The notes: generated by a model from the letters alone, not told the origin. A DNA stretch of 24,239 nucleotides from Pseudomonadota bacterium (GCA_029777935.1 JAKORH010000353.1:1-24239); one strand, 5' to 3'. Shown: positions 14,448 to 23,459, counted from the first letter of the stretch. Translations and numbers: made by a program.

Positions 14448-15299
14448 ATGTCGCCGGCACTGCATCAGCTCAACGCCGATCTGCACGCGCATTCCTCCGT
14501 GTCGGACGGCGCGCTCGCGCCGCGCGCGCTGGTGGCGCGCGCGCGCGAACGCCGCGTGGAACTGTTCGCGCTGACCGATCACGACACGGTCGACGGCGTC
14601 GCCGAGGCGCAGGCCGCCGCGCTCGAATTCGGACTGCGCTTCGTCGCCGGCGTCGAGATCTCGGTGACCTGGGCGGGCGAGACGGTGCACGTCGTCGGGC
14701 TCGGCATCGATCCGGCGCACGCGGCGCTGCGCGCCGGGCTCGAAGGCGTGCGCGCCGGTCGCCTGCAGCGCGGGCGCGAGATGGGCGAGCAGTTGGCGCG
14801 TGCCGGAATCGACGGCGCGTTCGACGGCGCGCTCGCACTCGCCGGCAATCCGGACCTGCTGTCGCGCACGCACTTCGCGCGCTGGCTGGTGCACACGGGC
14901 CACTGCGGCGATACGCGCGAGGTGTTTCGCCGCTATCTGGTCGCGGGCCGTCCGGGCTACGTGCCGCACCGCTGGGCCGCGCTCGCCGACGCGGTGCATT
15001 GGATCGGCGACGCCGGCGGCGTCGCGGTGCTCGCGCATCCGGGCCGCTACCGGCTCGACGAGACCCGGCTCGACGCGCTGCTGTCGGAGTTTCGGGCGCT
15101 CGGCGGCGCGGCAATCGAGGTCGCCACCAGCAACCATGGCAGGCACGAGGCGAAGCGTTTCGCGAACCATGCGAAATGGTTCGGGCTCGAAGCGTCGCGC
15201 GGCAGTGATTTCCACAGCCCGGACGACGGTGACGTCGAACTCGGTCGCGTCGATCACCTGCCTTCCGCGCTCGTGCCGGTCTGGCATCGCTTCGCCTGA
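14448..15299 (+). CDS. rnm: PHP-domain phosphoesterase, RNase AM / nucleoside 3',5'-bisphosphate phosphatase
   Basis: The 283-residue protein is a PHP metallo-phosphoesterase of the YciV/TrpH type. In E. coli this enzyme trims 5' ends of rRNA/RNA and acts on 3',5'-nucleoside bisphosphates. Metal ligands are visible: D11, H13, H15 and D20 in NADLHAHSSVSDG, D44-H45-D46 in LTDHDT, E70 in GVEIS, and the later AHPGRY and GSDFHSP motifs. The pairing with yciO downstream (8 bases) repeats the E. coli yciV-yciO neighbourhood and supports the name. Length is usual. Confidence 0.9.
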   Translation: MSPALHQLNADLHAHSSVSDGALAPRALVARARERRVELFALTDHDTVDGVAEAQAAALEFGLRFVAGVEISVTWAGETVHVVGLGIDPAHAALRAGLEGVRAGRLQRGREMGEQLARAGIDGAFDGALALAGNPDLLSRTHFARWLVHTGHCGDTREVFRRYLVAGRPGYVPHRWAALADAVHWIGDAGGVAVLAHPGRYRLDETRLDALLSEFRALGGAAIEVATSNHGRHEAKRFANHAKWFGLEASRGSDFHSPDDGDVELGRVDHLPSALVPVWHRFA

Positions 15300-15307
15300 C
15301 CGCGGCG

Positions 15308-15934
15308 ATGGCGCAGCGGTTCGCTATCCATCCGCTCAATCCGCAGGTGCGCCTGCTGCGGCAGGCAGCGCAACTGATCGATCACGGCGCGGTGGCGGCA
15401 CTCCCGACCGATTCGTCGTACGCGCTGGTGTGCCATCTCGACGACAAGCCGGCCGCGGACCGGCTGCGCCGCGTCCGCCGCGTCGACGAGCGTCATCACC
15501 TGACGCTGCTGTGCCGCGACCTGTCGGAAATCGCCAACTACGCCAAGGTCGACAACGCGCAGTACCGGCTGCTGAAGCAGGTCACGCCCGGGCCGTACAC
15601 GTTCATCCTCGAAGCGACGCGCGAAGTGCCGCGCCGGCTGTCGCATCCGTCGCGCAAGACGATCGGCATCCGCGTGCCCGAGCATCCGGTCGCGCTCGGG
15701 CTGCTCGATGTGCTCGGCCAGCCCTTGATCTCGACCACGCTGCTGCTGCCCGGCGACGACTTGCCGCTGAACGACGCAGACTCGATCATCGAGCGCATCG
15801 GCCACGAAGTCGATCTGGTGCTCGACGCCGGCGCCTGCGCGCGCGAGTCGACCACCATCGTTGATCTGACCGGCAAGGAAGCGCTGCTGATTCGCCGTGG
15901 GCGCGGTCCGGTCGAGGCGCTTGGCCTGCGCTGA
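15308..15934 (+). CDS. yciO: YciO-type Sua5/YrdC-domain protein
   Basis: The 208-residue YrdC-fold protein aligns over its full length with YciO rather than TsaC: PTDSSYALVCHLDDK, HHLTLLCRDLSEIANYAKVDN, PGPYTFILEATREVPRR and RKTIGIRVPEHPVALGLLD are subfamily-typical. TsaC makes threonylcarbamoyl-AMP for the t6A modification of tRNA; YciO is a weakly active or differently specialised paralogue, so assignment to t6A synthesis would be overreach. It sits between rnm and the M50 protease in close series, as in many Burkholderiales. Confidence 0.9.
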   Translation: MAQRFAIHPLNPQVRLLRQAAQLIDHGAVAALPTDSSYALVCHLDDKPAADRLRRVRRVDERHHLTLLCRDLSEIANYAKVDNAQYRLLKQVTPGPYTFILEATREVPRRLSHPSRKTIGIRVPEHPVALGLLDVLGQPLISTTLLLPGDDLPLNDADSIIERIGHEVDLVLDAGACARESTTIVDLTGKEALLIRRGRGPVEALGLR

Positions 15935-15948
15935 TAGACTGCCACGCG

Positions 15949-16578
15949 ATGGAAGGCCTCATCCAGACCCTCACGGTCTACGCAATCCCCGTCCTGTTCG
16001 CGATCACGGTGCACGAAGCCGCGCACGGCTACGTGGCGCGCATGTTCGGCGACACGACCGCGTACGCGGCCGGGCGCGTGACGCTGAATCCGGTCAAGCA
16101 CATCGATCCGATCGGCACCGTCGTCGTGCCGCTGGTGATGGTGCTGCTGACCGGCTTCATGTTCGGCTGGGCGAAGCCCGTGCCGGTCGATTTCAGCCGG
16201 CTGCGCCGTCCGAAGCAGGACATGGTGTGGGTCGCCGCGGCCGGCCCGGGCGTGAACCTGCTGATGGCGATCCTGTGGCTGCTGTTCGCCAAGGTGCTCG
16301 CGCTCGCCGGCCTGCAGGAGGCGTTCTTCTTCCTGATGGCGGACGCCGGCATCAAGGTCAATCTGATGCTGATGGCGCTGAACCTGCTGCCGCTGCCGCC
16401 GCTCGACGGCGGGCGCATCCTGGTCGGCGTGCTGCCGCACCGGCTGGCGTTCCAGGTCGCGCGCATCGAGCCGTATGGCTTCGTGATCCTGCTGCTGCTG
16501 CTGGCGACCAACACGCTGGGCTTCTTCGTGCAGCCATTCCTGCGTCTGGGCAATTCGATCCTCAAGCTCTTTATCTGA
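15949..16578 (+). CDS. Site-2 protease family (M50) membrane metalloprotease
   Basis: The 209-residue integral membrane protein has the zinc motif H22-E-A-A-H26 in the first helix (FAITVHEAAHGY) and the second motif NLLPLPPLDGGRIL with Asp153 as the third ligand. About four to five hydrophobic segments follow the minimal S2P core seen in the FwdE/SpoIVFB-like short subfamily. Intramembrane cleavage of an unknown substrate is expected; no PDZ domain is present. The stop overlaps the trpS ATG by one base (TGATG), so it is translationally coupled to trpS. Confidence 0.92.
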   Translation: MEGLIQTLTVYAIPVLFAITVHEAAHGYVARMFGDTTAYAAGRVTLNPVKHIDPIGTVVVPLVMVLLTGFMFGWAKPVPVDFSRLRRPKQDMVWVAAAGPGVNLLMAILWLLFAKVLALAGLQEAFFFLMADAGIKVNLMLMALNLLPLPPLDGGRILVGVLPHRLAFQVARIEPYGFVILLLLLATNTLGFFVQPFLRLGNSILKLFI

Positions 16579-17780
16579 TGTTCATCGACCGCGTCCTCTC
16601 CGGCATGCGCCCGACCGGCGCGCTGCACATCGGCCACTACCATGGCGCGCTCAAGAACTGGGTCAAGCTGCAGGACGAGCATCCGTGCTTCTTCTTCGTC
16701 GCCGACTGGCACGCGCTGACCACGCACTACGAGTCGCCGGAGATCCTCGAGGACAGCGTGTGGGACATGCTGATCGACTGGTTCGCCGCCGGCATCGATC
16801 CGCAGAAGGCCACGGTGTTCATCCAGTCGCGCGTGCCGGAGCACGCGGAACTGTTCCTGCTGCTGGCGATGGCCACGCCGCTCGGCTGGCTCGAGCGCGT
16901 GCCGACCTACAAGGACCAGATCGAGAAGCTGAAGGAGCGCGATCTTTCCACCTACGGCTTCCTCGGCTACCCGCTGATGCAGGCGGCCGACATCCTGATC
17001 TACCGCTCCAACATGGTGCCGGTGGGCGAGGACCAGGTGCCCCACATCGAGATGACGCGCGAAATCGCGCGCCGCTTCAATCACCTGTTCGGCAGCGAAC
17101 CCGGCTTCGAGGACAAGGCCAACGCGGCGATCCGGAAGCTCGGCGCCAAGCGCGGCAAGCTGTACCGGGAACTGCGCGCGAAGTACCAGGAGCAGGGCGA
17201 GGAGGATGCGCTCGAGGCCGCGCGCGCGCTGCTGGCCGACGCGCAGAGCCTGTCGATGGGCGATCGAGAACGGCTGTTTGGCTACCTCGAAGGCGCGCGG
17301 CGTGTCATCCTGACCGAGCCCGCGTCGCTGCTGACCGAGACGCCGAAGCTGCCGGGCCTCGACGGACAGAAGATGTCGAAGAGCGGCGGCAACGCGGTGC
17401 TGATGCGCGAGGACCCGAAGGTGCTGGCCCAGAAGATCCGCACGATGCCGACCGATCCGGCGCGCGTGCGCCGCACCGACCCGGGTGATCCCGACAAATG
17501 CCCCGTGTGGCAATTGCACCTCGTCTACTCGAACGAGGAGACCAAGGCCTGGGTGCAGAAAGGCTGCCGCAGCGCCGGCATCGGCTGCCTCGAGTGCAAG
17601 CAGCCGGTGATCGACGCGATGGTGCGCGAGCAGGAGCCGTGGCGCGCCCGCGCGCAGCCGTATCTCGACGACCCGTCGCTGCTGCGTTCGATCGTCGCCG
17701 ACGGCTGCGACCGCGCGCGCGCCGTGGCGCAGGAGACGATGCGCGACGTGCGTGAGGCCATGGGCCTGGCCTATACCTGA
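16578..17780 (+). CDS. trpS: Tryptophanyl-tRNA synthetase
   Basis: The 400-residue class Ic synthetase charges tRNA-Trp. HIGH is at residues 17-20 (GALHIGHYHG) and KMSKS at 265-269 (GQKMSKSGGN). Trp-site text includes YPLMQAADILIY and VPVGEDQVPHIEMTRE. It is about 65 residues longer than the E. coli enzyme because of a charged helical insertion around residues 175-245 between the catalytic halves, as I remember for betaproteobacterial TrpS. The C-terminal domain has GCRSAGIGCLECK with clustered cysteines. The start is the ATG overlapping the M50 stop. Confidence 0.97.
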   Translation: MFIDRVLSGMRPTGALHIGHYHGALKNWVKLQDEHPCFFFVADWHALTTHYESPEILEDSVWDMLIDWFAAGIDPQKATVFIQSRVPEHAELFLLLAMATPLGWLERVPTYKDQIEKLKERDLSTYGFLGYPLMQAADILIYRSNMVPVGEDQVPHIEMTREIARRFNHLFGSEPGFEDKANAAIRKLGAKRGKLYRELRAKYQEQGEEDALEAARALLADAQSLSMGDRERLFGYLEGARRVILTEPASLLTETPKLPGLDGQKMSKSGGNAVLMREDPKVLAQKIRTMPTDPARVRRTDPGDPDKCPVWQLHLVYSNEETKAWVQKGCRSAGIGCLECKQPVIDAMVREQEPWRARAQPYLDDPSLLRSIVADGCDRARAVAQETMRDVREAMGLAYT

Positions 17781-17784
17781 CACG

Positions 17785-18399
17785 ATGTCCGACCCGCGCA
17801 CCCGTGCGCCCGTCTCCGCGCGCGCCGCCTCGAGCGGCGCGGCACCTGCGCTTGCCGATCCGTCGCCGTGGGTCGAGCGCTTCGCCGCACTGGTGCCGCC
17901 GGGCAGCCTGGTGCTCGACGTGGCGTGCGGGCAGGGGCGGCATGCGAGGCTGTTCGCCGCGCAGCATTGCCTGGTCGACGCGGTCGACATCGAGGGCGCC
18001 TGCGCGAGCGCGTTCGCCGAGACGCCGCGCGTGACCTTCCGCCGCGCCGATATCGAAAACGGACCGTGGCCGTACCGCGGCCGCCAGTTCGACGCCGTCG
18101 TCGTGACCAACTACCTGCATCGGGCGCTGTTTCCGGTGCTGGCCGACGCGCTGGCGCAGGGAGGGCTGCTGATCTACGAGACGTTCGCGGTCGGCCACGA
18201 GCGCTACGGCCGGCCGGGCAATCCGGCGTTCCTGCTGAAGCCGCGCGAACTGCTCGACGTGTTCGGCATCGCGCTCACCGTGCTCGCGTACGAGGAAGGC
18301 ATCGTCAGTCTGCCGCGCGTGGCGCGCGTGCAGCGGCTGGCCGCCGTGCGGCCGGGGCGCGCGCGCGATGCATTCCTGCGGCTCGACGCCGACCGTTGA
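17785..18399 (+). CDS. Class I SAM-dependent methyltransferase
   Basis: The 204-residue protein has a Rossmann methyltransferase fold. Motif I is VLDVACGQGRHARLFA, followed by the acidic strand end VDAVDIEG, the adenine-contact ADIENGPWP and the post-motif strand FDAVVVTNYLHR. The final helices are shortened. Its substrate is unknown; TehB-like and related small methyltransferases are the nearest text. ATG 17785 is preferred to 17752, which lies inside trpS and adds residues unlike the family. It follows trpS after four bases and precedes dapA, the usual position in Burkholderiales. Confidence 0.85.
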   Translation: MSDPRTRAPVSARAASSGAAPALADPSPWVERFAALVPPGSLVLDVACGQGRHARLFAAQHCLVDAVDIEGACASAFAETPRVTFRRADIENGPWPYRGRQFDAVVVTNYLHRALFPVLADALAQGGLLIYETFAVGHERYGRPGNPAFLLKPRELLDVFGIALTVLAYEEGIVSLPRVARVQRLAAVRPGRARDAFLRLDADR

Positions 18400-18424
18400 C
18401 GAGTCGCGAAGTAGAATGCGGGCC

Positions 18425-18522
18425 AGTCGTCGCCCCGGCGCAGAGCCTGTCCCGGACTTGATCGGGGGCCGGGGCCGAATTTCGGACGACTGCAATTGGG
18501 TCCCGGCCTGCGCCGGGACGAC
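18425..18522. repeat. REP-like two-hairpin element (copy 2) in the dapA leader
   Basis: Stem 1 is GCCCCGGC (18432-18439) with GCCGGGGC (18468-18475), enclosing CCCGGACTTGATCGGG, a core common in proteobacterial extragenic palindromes. Stem 2 is GTCCCGGC (18500-18507) with GCCGGGAC (18512-18519) over a CTGC loop. The outer ends are GTCGTCGCCCCGGC and GCCGGGACGAC. Length and layout match the element at 9470-9569. It lies between the possible -10 TAGAAT (18412-18417) and the dapA ribosome site, so it would be in the 5' leader. Confidence 0.8.
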
Positions 18523-18540
18523 ATCCGGTCTGGAGACTCT

Positions 18541-19416
<876 letters not shown>

Positions 19417-19435
19417 TTCTCCCGGGAGATCGTGG

Positions 19436-20566
19436 ATGTCGAAGATGACGCAGGCCGTGCGTTGCGGCCTACTCGCGCTGGCCGTCGCGCTGGCGGGCTG
19501 CAGTTCCGTCGGCCTGTCCACGGACAAGATCGAATACCAGTCGGTGGCGCCGGCCAAGTCGCTCGACGTGCCGCCGGACCTGTCGCAGATCCCGCGTGAC
19601 GACCGCTACGCGATGCCGGATCGTCCGGGCATCGCGAGCGCCAGCGCCGGCGCGGCGCGCGCGCCGGCGGCGGCCGGGCAGACGGTCGCGCCGACCGGCC
19701 CGAACGCGCGCATCGAGCGCGACGGCTCCGAGCGCTGGCTCGCGGTCGACGTGACGCCGGAGCGGGCCTTCGAGGTGGTCAAGGAATTCTGGCCCAGCGT
19801 GGGGTTGGCGATCGAACGCGAGGACGCCGGCGCCGGCGTGATCGAAACCACGTGGGCCGAGAATCGCGCCAAGCTGCCGCAGGACATCATCCGCCGCACG
19901 ATCGGGCGCGTGCTCGACCAGGTCTATTCGACCGGAGAGCAGGACAAGTTCCGCACGCGCATCGAGCGCACGGCGAAGAACACGGCCGAGATCTACATCA
20001 CCCATCGCGGCATGGCCGAGGTCTACACCAGCCCGCAGCGCGACCAGACGCGCTGGGAGCCGCGCCCGCCCGATCACGACCTCGAGGCCGAGATGCTGCA
20101 GCGGCTGCTGCTGCGCTTCATGCCGGCGCAGCCGGCGACGACCGCAGCCGCCGCCCCCGCGACGAAGACCGCGGCCGCTGCCGTGCACGAGATCGCGCGC
20201 GTCGTGCGCGGCAGCGACGGCAAGGCGCAGCAGGTCCAGATCGACGAACCTTTCGATCGCGCGTGGCGCCGGGTCGGAGTCGCGCTCGACCGCGGCGGCT
20301 TCACCGTCGAGGACCGCGACCGCACCAAGGGCACGTACTACGTGCGCTACCTCGATCCCGAGGTCGAGGCCAGGATGCGCGACAAGCAGGGCTTCTTCTC
20401 GAAGCTCTTCGGACGCGATCCGAAGATCGATCCGCAGCAGTTCCGCGTTCAGCTCGCTGCGGCCGGCGACGCGACCGCGGTCACGGTGCTGGACAAGGAC
20501 GGCAAGCCCGACTCGGGCGCGACCGCGCAGAAGATCCTCGGCCAGATCAACGAACAGATGAAGTAG
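19436..20566 (+). CDS. bamC: Outer-membrane assembly lipoprotein BamC
   Basis: The 376-residue protein is the BamC subunit of the BAM beta-barrel assembly machine. It has a lipoprotein signal with lipobox L-A-G-C (Cys22), then the unstructured segment that contacts BamD (STDKIEYQSVAPAKSLDVPP DLSQIP region, about 28-55), a low-complexity Ala-rich linker, and two helix-grip domains (about 100-220 and 255-376). Text such as DGSERWLAVDVTPERAFEVV and KGTYYVRYLDPE is family-typical. The ribosome site GGGAG stands seven bases before the ATG. The dapA-bamC order is the same as in E. coli. Confidence 0.95.
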   Translation: MSKMTQAVRCGLLALAVALAGCSSVGLSTDKIEYQSVAPAKSLDVPPDLSQIPRDDRYAMPDRPGIASASAGAARAPAAAGQTVAPTGPNARIERDGSERWLAVDVTPERAFEVVKEFWPSVGLAIEREDAGAGVIETTWAENRAKLPQDIIRRTIGRVLDQVYSTGEQDKFRTRIERTAKNTAEIYITHRGMAEVYTSPQRDQTRWEPRPPDHDLEAEMLQRLLLRFMPAQPATTAAAAPATKTAAAAVHEIARVVRGSDGKAQQVQIDEPFDRAWRRVGVALDRGGFTVEDRDRTKGTYYVRYLDPEVEARMRDKQGFFSKLFGRDPKIDPQQFRVQLAAAGDATAVTVLDKDGKPDSGATAQKILGQINEQMK

Positions 20567-20571
20567 AGGCC

Positions 20572-21348
20572 GTGCTGCGCTTCTGCTGTCTCGGCTCCGG
20601 CAGCGAGGGCAACGCGCTGGTGGTCGAGGCGCACGATGGCCTGACGGTCACGCGCCTGCTGGTCGACAACGGCTTCGGACCGCGCGCGCTGGCGCAGCGG
20701 CTGGCGCGCGCCGGCCTGGCGCTCGATGAACTGCACGCCGTAGTCGTCACGCACGAGCACTCCGATCACGTGGCCGGCGTGGCGGCACTCGCGCGCCGCT
20801 GCCGCATCGCCGTGTTCGCCTCTGCCGGCACCGCGCGTGCGGCGCGCATCGGCGGCGACGGCGTCGATGTGCGCGCGTTGCGAGCGAGCTTACCGGTGGC
20901 GATCGGCGGCGTGCACGTCACGCCGGTCGCGGTCGCGCACGACGCGGCCGAGCCGCTGCAATTCGTCTTCTCCGACGGCGCCCGCCGGTTCGGCCTGCTG
21001 ACCGACATCGGCGCGCCGGACGAATCCGTGTTGCGTGCGCTCGACCGGCTCGATGCGCTGATCCTCGAATGCAACCACGATGAGCGGATGCTGTGGGACG
21101 GCGATTACCCGCCGTTCCTGAAGACGAGGATCGCGAGCGACCGCGGGCACCTGTCGAACGCCCAGGCGGCGCGACTGCTCGGCGACATCGATCGCTCGCG
21201 GCTCGGCTTCATCGCCGCGGCGCACCTGAGCCGCAGCAACAATCGGCCGGAGCTGGCGCGCCGGGCGCTCGCCGCCGCGGCAGGCTGCGGCGACGACGAT
21301 GTGCACGTCGCCGCGCAGGACGCCGGGCTGCCCTGGTTCGACGCCTGA
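20572..21348 (+). CDS. MBL-fold metallohydrolase, YycJ/WalJ-like
   Basis: The 258-residue protein begins with the family signature LRFCCLGSGSEGNALVVEA and has the metallo-beta-lactamase motif VVTHEHSDHVAGV, then VAVAHDAAEP, LLTDIGAPDE and the terminal AAHLSRSNNRPELA. Related YycJ proteins are thought to be 5'-exonucleases or DNA-repair-linked nucleases; here only the hydrolase fold is secure. The start is GTG 20572, five bases after the bamC stop, giving the expected N-terminus; no ATG is near. Such a gene follows bamC in many betaproteobacteria. Confidence 0.9.
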   Translation: MLRFCCLGSGSEGNALVVEAHDGLTVTRLLVDNGFGPRALAQRLARAGLALDELHAVVVTHEHSDHVAGVAALARRCRIAVFASAGTARAARIGGDGVDVRALRASLPVAIGGVHVTPVAVAHDAAEPLQFVFSDGARRFGLLTDIGAPDESVLRALDRLDALILECNHDERMLWDGDYPPFLKTRIASDRGHLSNAQAARLLGDIDRSRLGFIAAAHLSRSNNRPELARRALAAAAGCGDDDVHVAAQDAGLPWFDA

Positions 21349-21362
21349 GGCGCCCGCCAACG

Positions 21363-21385
21363 AAAAAGGGCCGGTCACCCGGCCC
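21363..21385 (-). terminator. Intrinsic terminator of the small lipoprotein gene
   Basis: On the minus strand GGGCCGG, loop GTGA, CCGGCCC is followed directly by TTTTT. The stem is seven G/C pairs. It lies 36 bases beyond the stop of the 71-residue lipoprotein gene. A second hairpin, GCGCGG/CCGCGC (21395-21408), lies just before it. On the plus strand no T-run follows, though the hairpin may still mark the end of the MBL transcript. Confidence 0.8.
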
Positions 21386-21420
21386 TGAGTCGATGCGCGG
21401 AACCGCGCGTCCTGCTCTTT

Positions 21421-21636
21421 TTACTTCTTCTCTTCTTCCTTCTTCATTTCCGGAGCGGGAGCGGGTGCGGCGGCGGGCGCAGCCTCTTCCTTCTTCATTT
21501 CCGGAGCGGGCGCCGGCGCGGGGGCCGGGGTCGCCGCAGGCGCGGGAGCGGGGGCGGGAGCAGGTGCAGGAGCCTGTTTGCCACAAGCGGCGAGTACTGC
21601 CACCGTCAGAGTTGCTGCGAGAAGTGCTTTGTTCAT
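21421..21636 (-). CDS. Small Ala/Pro-rich lipoprotein, 71 residues
   Basis: MNKALLAATLTVAVLAACGKQ is a lipoprotein signal with lipobox L-A-A-C and Cys18. The mature part is low complexity: an (AP)n stretch, then APAPEMKKEEAA and again APAPEMKKEEEKK, so the PAPEMKKEE module is present twice. It would form an extended Pro/Ala rod with charged patches, probably periplasmic and anchored in a membrane. The ribosome site is GAGG seven bases before ATG 21636, and a clear terminator follows, so it is a real monocistronic gene despite its composition. Similar Ala/Pro/Lys lipoproteins are common in betaproteobacteria; the function is unknown. Confidence 0.75.
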   Translation of the reverse strand: MNKALLAATLTVAVLAACGKQAPAPAPAPAPAPAATPAPAPAPAPEMKKEEAAPAAAPAPAPEMKKEEEKK

Positions 21637-21749
21637 TCGTATGACCTCACGGTTGGAAAGATGGATCGCGACGAGTCGATCAGGCTTTTTCTTGAATGGC
21701 GCCCGTGCAGCCGGTTGCCGCGCATTCAGGATGATTTACCCGGTCGGCA

Positions 21750-21755
21750 AGTATA
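21750..21755 (-). promoter_or_regulatory. Possible -10 element for the small lipoprotein gene
   Basis: TATACT on the minus strand (five of six consensus bases) lies in the 159-base gap between the DUF7931-like gene and the lipoprotein gene. No good -35 is seen 17 bases upstream. It would give a leader of about 105 bases. Confidence 0.35.
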
Positions 21756-21795
21756 CGCGAGGCGCCCGGCGGCCCCGACCCACCGAGCCGCGCCA

Positions 21796-22323
21796 CTACA
21801 GTCCGAGCGGAGCGACCGCGAGGTTGTGCGCGGCGCGATCCCAGCGCCGCACGAATGCCGCGAGCAGCGGCTGGGCGAACGCGCGGTGGTTCAGCTGCAG
21901 CTCGCCGTGCGCGATCGGCGCCTCGAGCAGCACGAGCGCGTGGCGGTCGTCGCCGATCATCACGCGCTCGGCGCCGACGGCATCGTCGCGGTCGGCCACG
22001 CGGATCAGGAGCGAGTGCGGGAACTGCCGCTGCAACAGCTTCAGCCGCGGCGCGTGCGCCTCGATCCAGCCTGCATCGTCGGCCAGCAATTGCACCGAGT
22101 GGGCGCGATCCGCGAGCAGCAACGCGCGCAGCAGTTCGGTCACGGTTCGGCTCGCAAGTCCAAAGGCGGACAGGTCGGAAGCTGCGCAGCGCAGTTCGCG
22201 CCGCGTGGCGCCGAGCAGCATCAGCACCGCCGCGTCGAGCTCGGCGTGTGCGCCGATCGGAATGCGCACCGGCATGTCCGCCCCGGGCGCGGGCGGCTGC
22301 AGCGGTTCCTCGGCTTCGGTCAT
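21796..22323 (-). CDS. Uncharacterised protein (possibly DUF7931), 175 residues
   Basis: A cytoplasmic-looking protein without signal peptide or membrane helix. It has a Pro-rich N-terminus, a helical part (LDAAVLMLLGATRRELRCAA), and alternating strands and helices ending LNHRAFAQPLLAAFVRRWDRA. The RVMIGDDRHALVLLEAP text with short strand pairs recalls the half-site fold of phospholipase-D-like proteins, but no HKD motif is present. I think it may be the betaproteobacterial DUF7931 type, with low certainty. Its ATG overlaps the stop of the JmjC oxygenase gene (ATGA), so the two are translationally coupled and probably expressed together. Confidence 0.7.
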   Translation of the reverse strand: MTEAEEPLQPPAPGADMPVRIPIGAHAELDAAVLMLLGATRRELRCAASDLSAFGLASRTVTELLRALLLADRAHSVQLLADDAGWIEAHAPRLKLLQRQFPHSLLIRVADRDDAVGAERVMIGDDRHALVLLEAPIAHGELQLNHRAFAQPLLAAFVRRWDRAAHNLAVAPLGL

Positions 22324-23459
22324 CGTGCAGTCAGCAGATGCAGCCAGCCGTCAACATACCACTGGTGCAGCCAGCGTCCATGCGCGGCGATCAGCCGTGC
22401 CGACGCGCGCCCCGCGATCACGCGATCGTCGGCCAGCGCCCGCAGCATCGGCGTCGGCGGCTCGTCCAGCAGTTCGCCGTTGATCGCCGCCCGCCGTCCC
22501 GAATACAGCAGCCGCGTGCTCGGGTCGAGTGCGACGCCGCGGGCACGAGCGCGCGTCGCGAACGCGCGCTCGGTGAGCGGCCGACGCTGGCGATCGAACA
22601 CGACGTTCGCTTTCGGCTCCGACAGCGCGCGCAGCAGCGTGGCCTCGGCATCCGCCCGGGTCGGCCGGCGCGCGAGCGCGTGCAGCGCGGCTTCGATCAT
22701 CGGCGCCGGCACGCGTGCCGGCGTGCGCGTCGGCCGCAGATCCGGATCGCGGTACGTGCCGCGCACGCGCGCCGATTCCTCCAGCCACGCGTGCCACGGC
22801 GATACCAGCTCCTGCCAGCGCGGCGCGCGAAAGCCGATCGAACACGTGACGCACTCGCCGAGCGCCACGCCTTCGTGCGGCACGCCCGGCGGCAGATACA
22901 GCACGTCGCCCGGCTCGAGCACCCACTCGCGCGTCGGCGCGAAATTCGCGAGCAGGGCGAGCGGCAGTCCGGGTACGAGCGTGCGATCGCGGCCGCCGCC
23001 GATGCGCCAGCGGCGGCGACCGTGCGCCTGCACGAGAAACACGTCGTACGAATCGACGTGCGCACCCACGCCGCCGCCGTCGGTGGCGAAGCTCATCATC
23101 GCGTCGTCGAGCCGCGCATCCGGCACGAAGCGGAAGCGCGCCAGCAGCGCGTGCGCGGCTTCGTCGTGCCGGTCCATGCCCTGCACCAGCAGCGTCCAGC
23201 GCGAGCGCGAGCGCGGCGGCAGTTCGCCCGCGGCAAACGGCCCGTGCCGCAGCCGCCAGCGGCCGAACGCGGTCACGAGGCGCGACTCGACATCGTCGCG
23301 GCGCGCGAGCGCGATCAGCCGCCGCGGCGACAGCGGCGAAGTCAGCCCCGGCAGCGCCTGACGCAGCAACGCCGGCCGCCTCTGCCAGCAGCGGCGCATG
23401 AATTCCGCGACCGACAGCGGGCCGAGCTGCGTCAGCGGCGTGACGGGAGGCAAGCGCAT
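22320..23459 (-). CDS. roxA: JmjC/cupin ribosomal protein hydroxylase (RoxA/YcfD type)
   Basis: The 379-residue protein is a 2-oxoglutarate/Fe(II) oxygenase. In E. coli the homologue YcfD hydroxylates an arginine of ribosomal protein L16. The iron triad is visible: H134-V-D136 in GGVGAHVDSYDVFLVQ and H195 in YLPPGVPHEGVAL. The order of elements, LEPGDVLYLPPG and the C-terminal winged-helix-like part (about 250-379), and the length all match RoxA. It starts 28 bases from divergent slyD, so both promoters must be compact or lie inside coding DNA. TAATCT on the minus strand just before the ATG may be a -10. Confidence 0.92.
   Translation of the reverse strand: MRLPPVTPLTQLGPLSVAEFMRRCWQRRPALLRQALPGLTSPLSPRRLIALARRDDVESRLVTAFGRWRLRHGPFAAGELPPRSRSRWTLLVQGMDRHDEAAHALLARFRFVPDARLDDAMMSFATDGGGVGAHVDSYDVFLVQAHGRRRWRIGGGRDRTLVPGLPLALLANFAPTREWVLEPGDVLYLPPGVPHEGVALGECVTCSIGFRAPRWQELVSPWHAWLEESARVRGTYRDPDLRPTRTPARVPAPMIEAALHALARRPTRADAEATLLRALSEPKANVVFDRQRRPLTERAFATRARARGVALDPSTRLLYSGRRAAINGELLDEPPTPMLRALADDRVIAGRASARLIAAHGRWLHQWYVDGWLHLLTAR

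Noticed and set aside
21751..21756. GTATAC before the small lipoprotein gene as a second GntR site
   Set aside because: A single six-base unit without the second half is expected by chance; it coincides with a likely -10.
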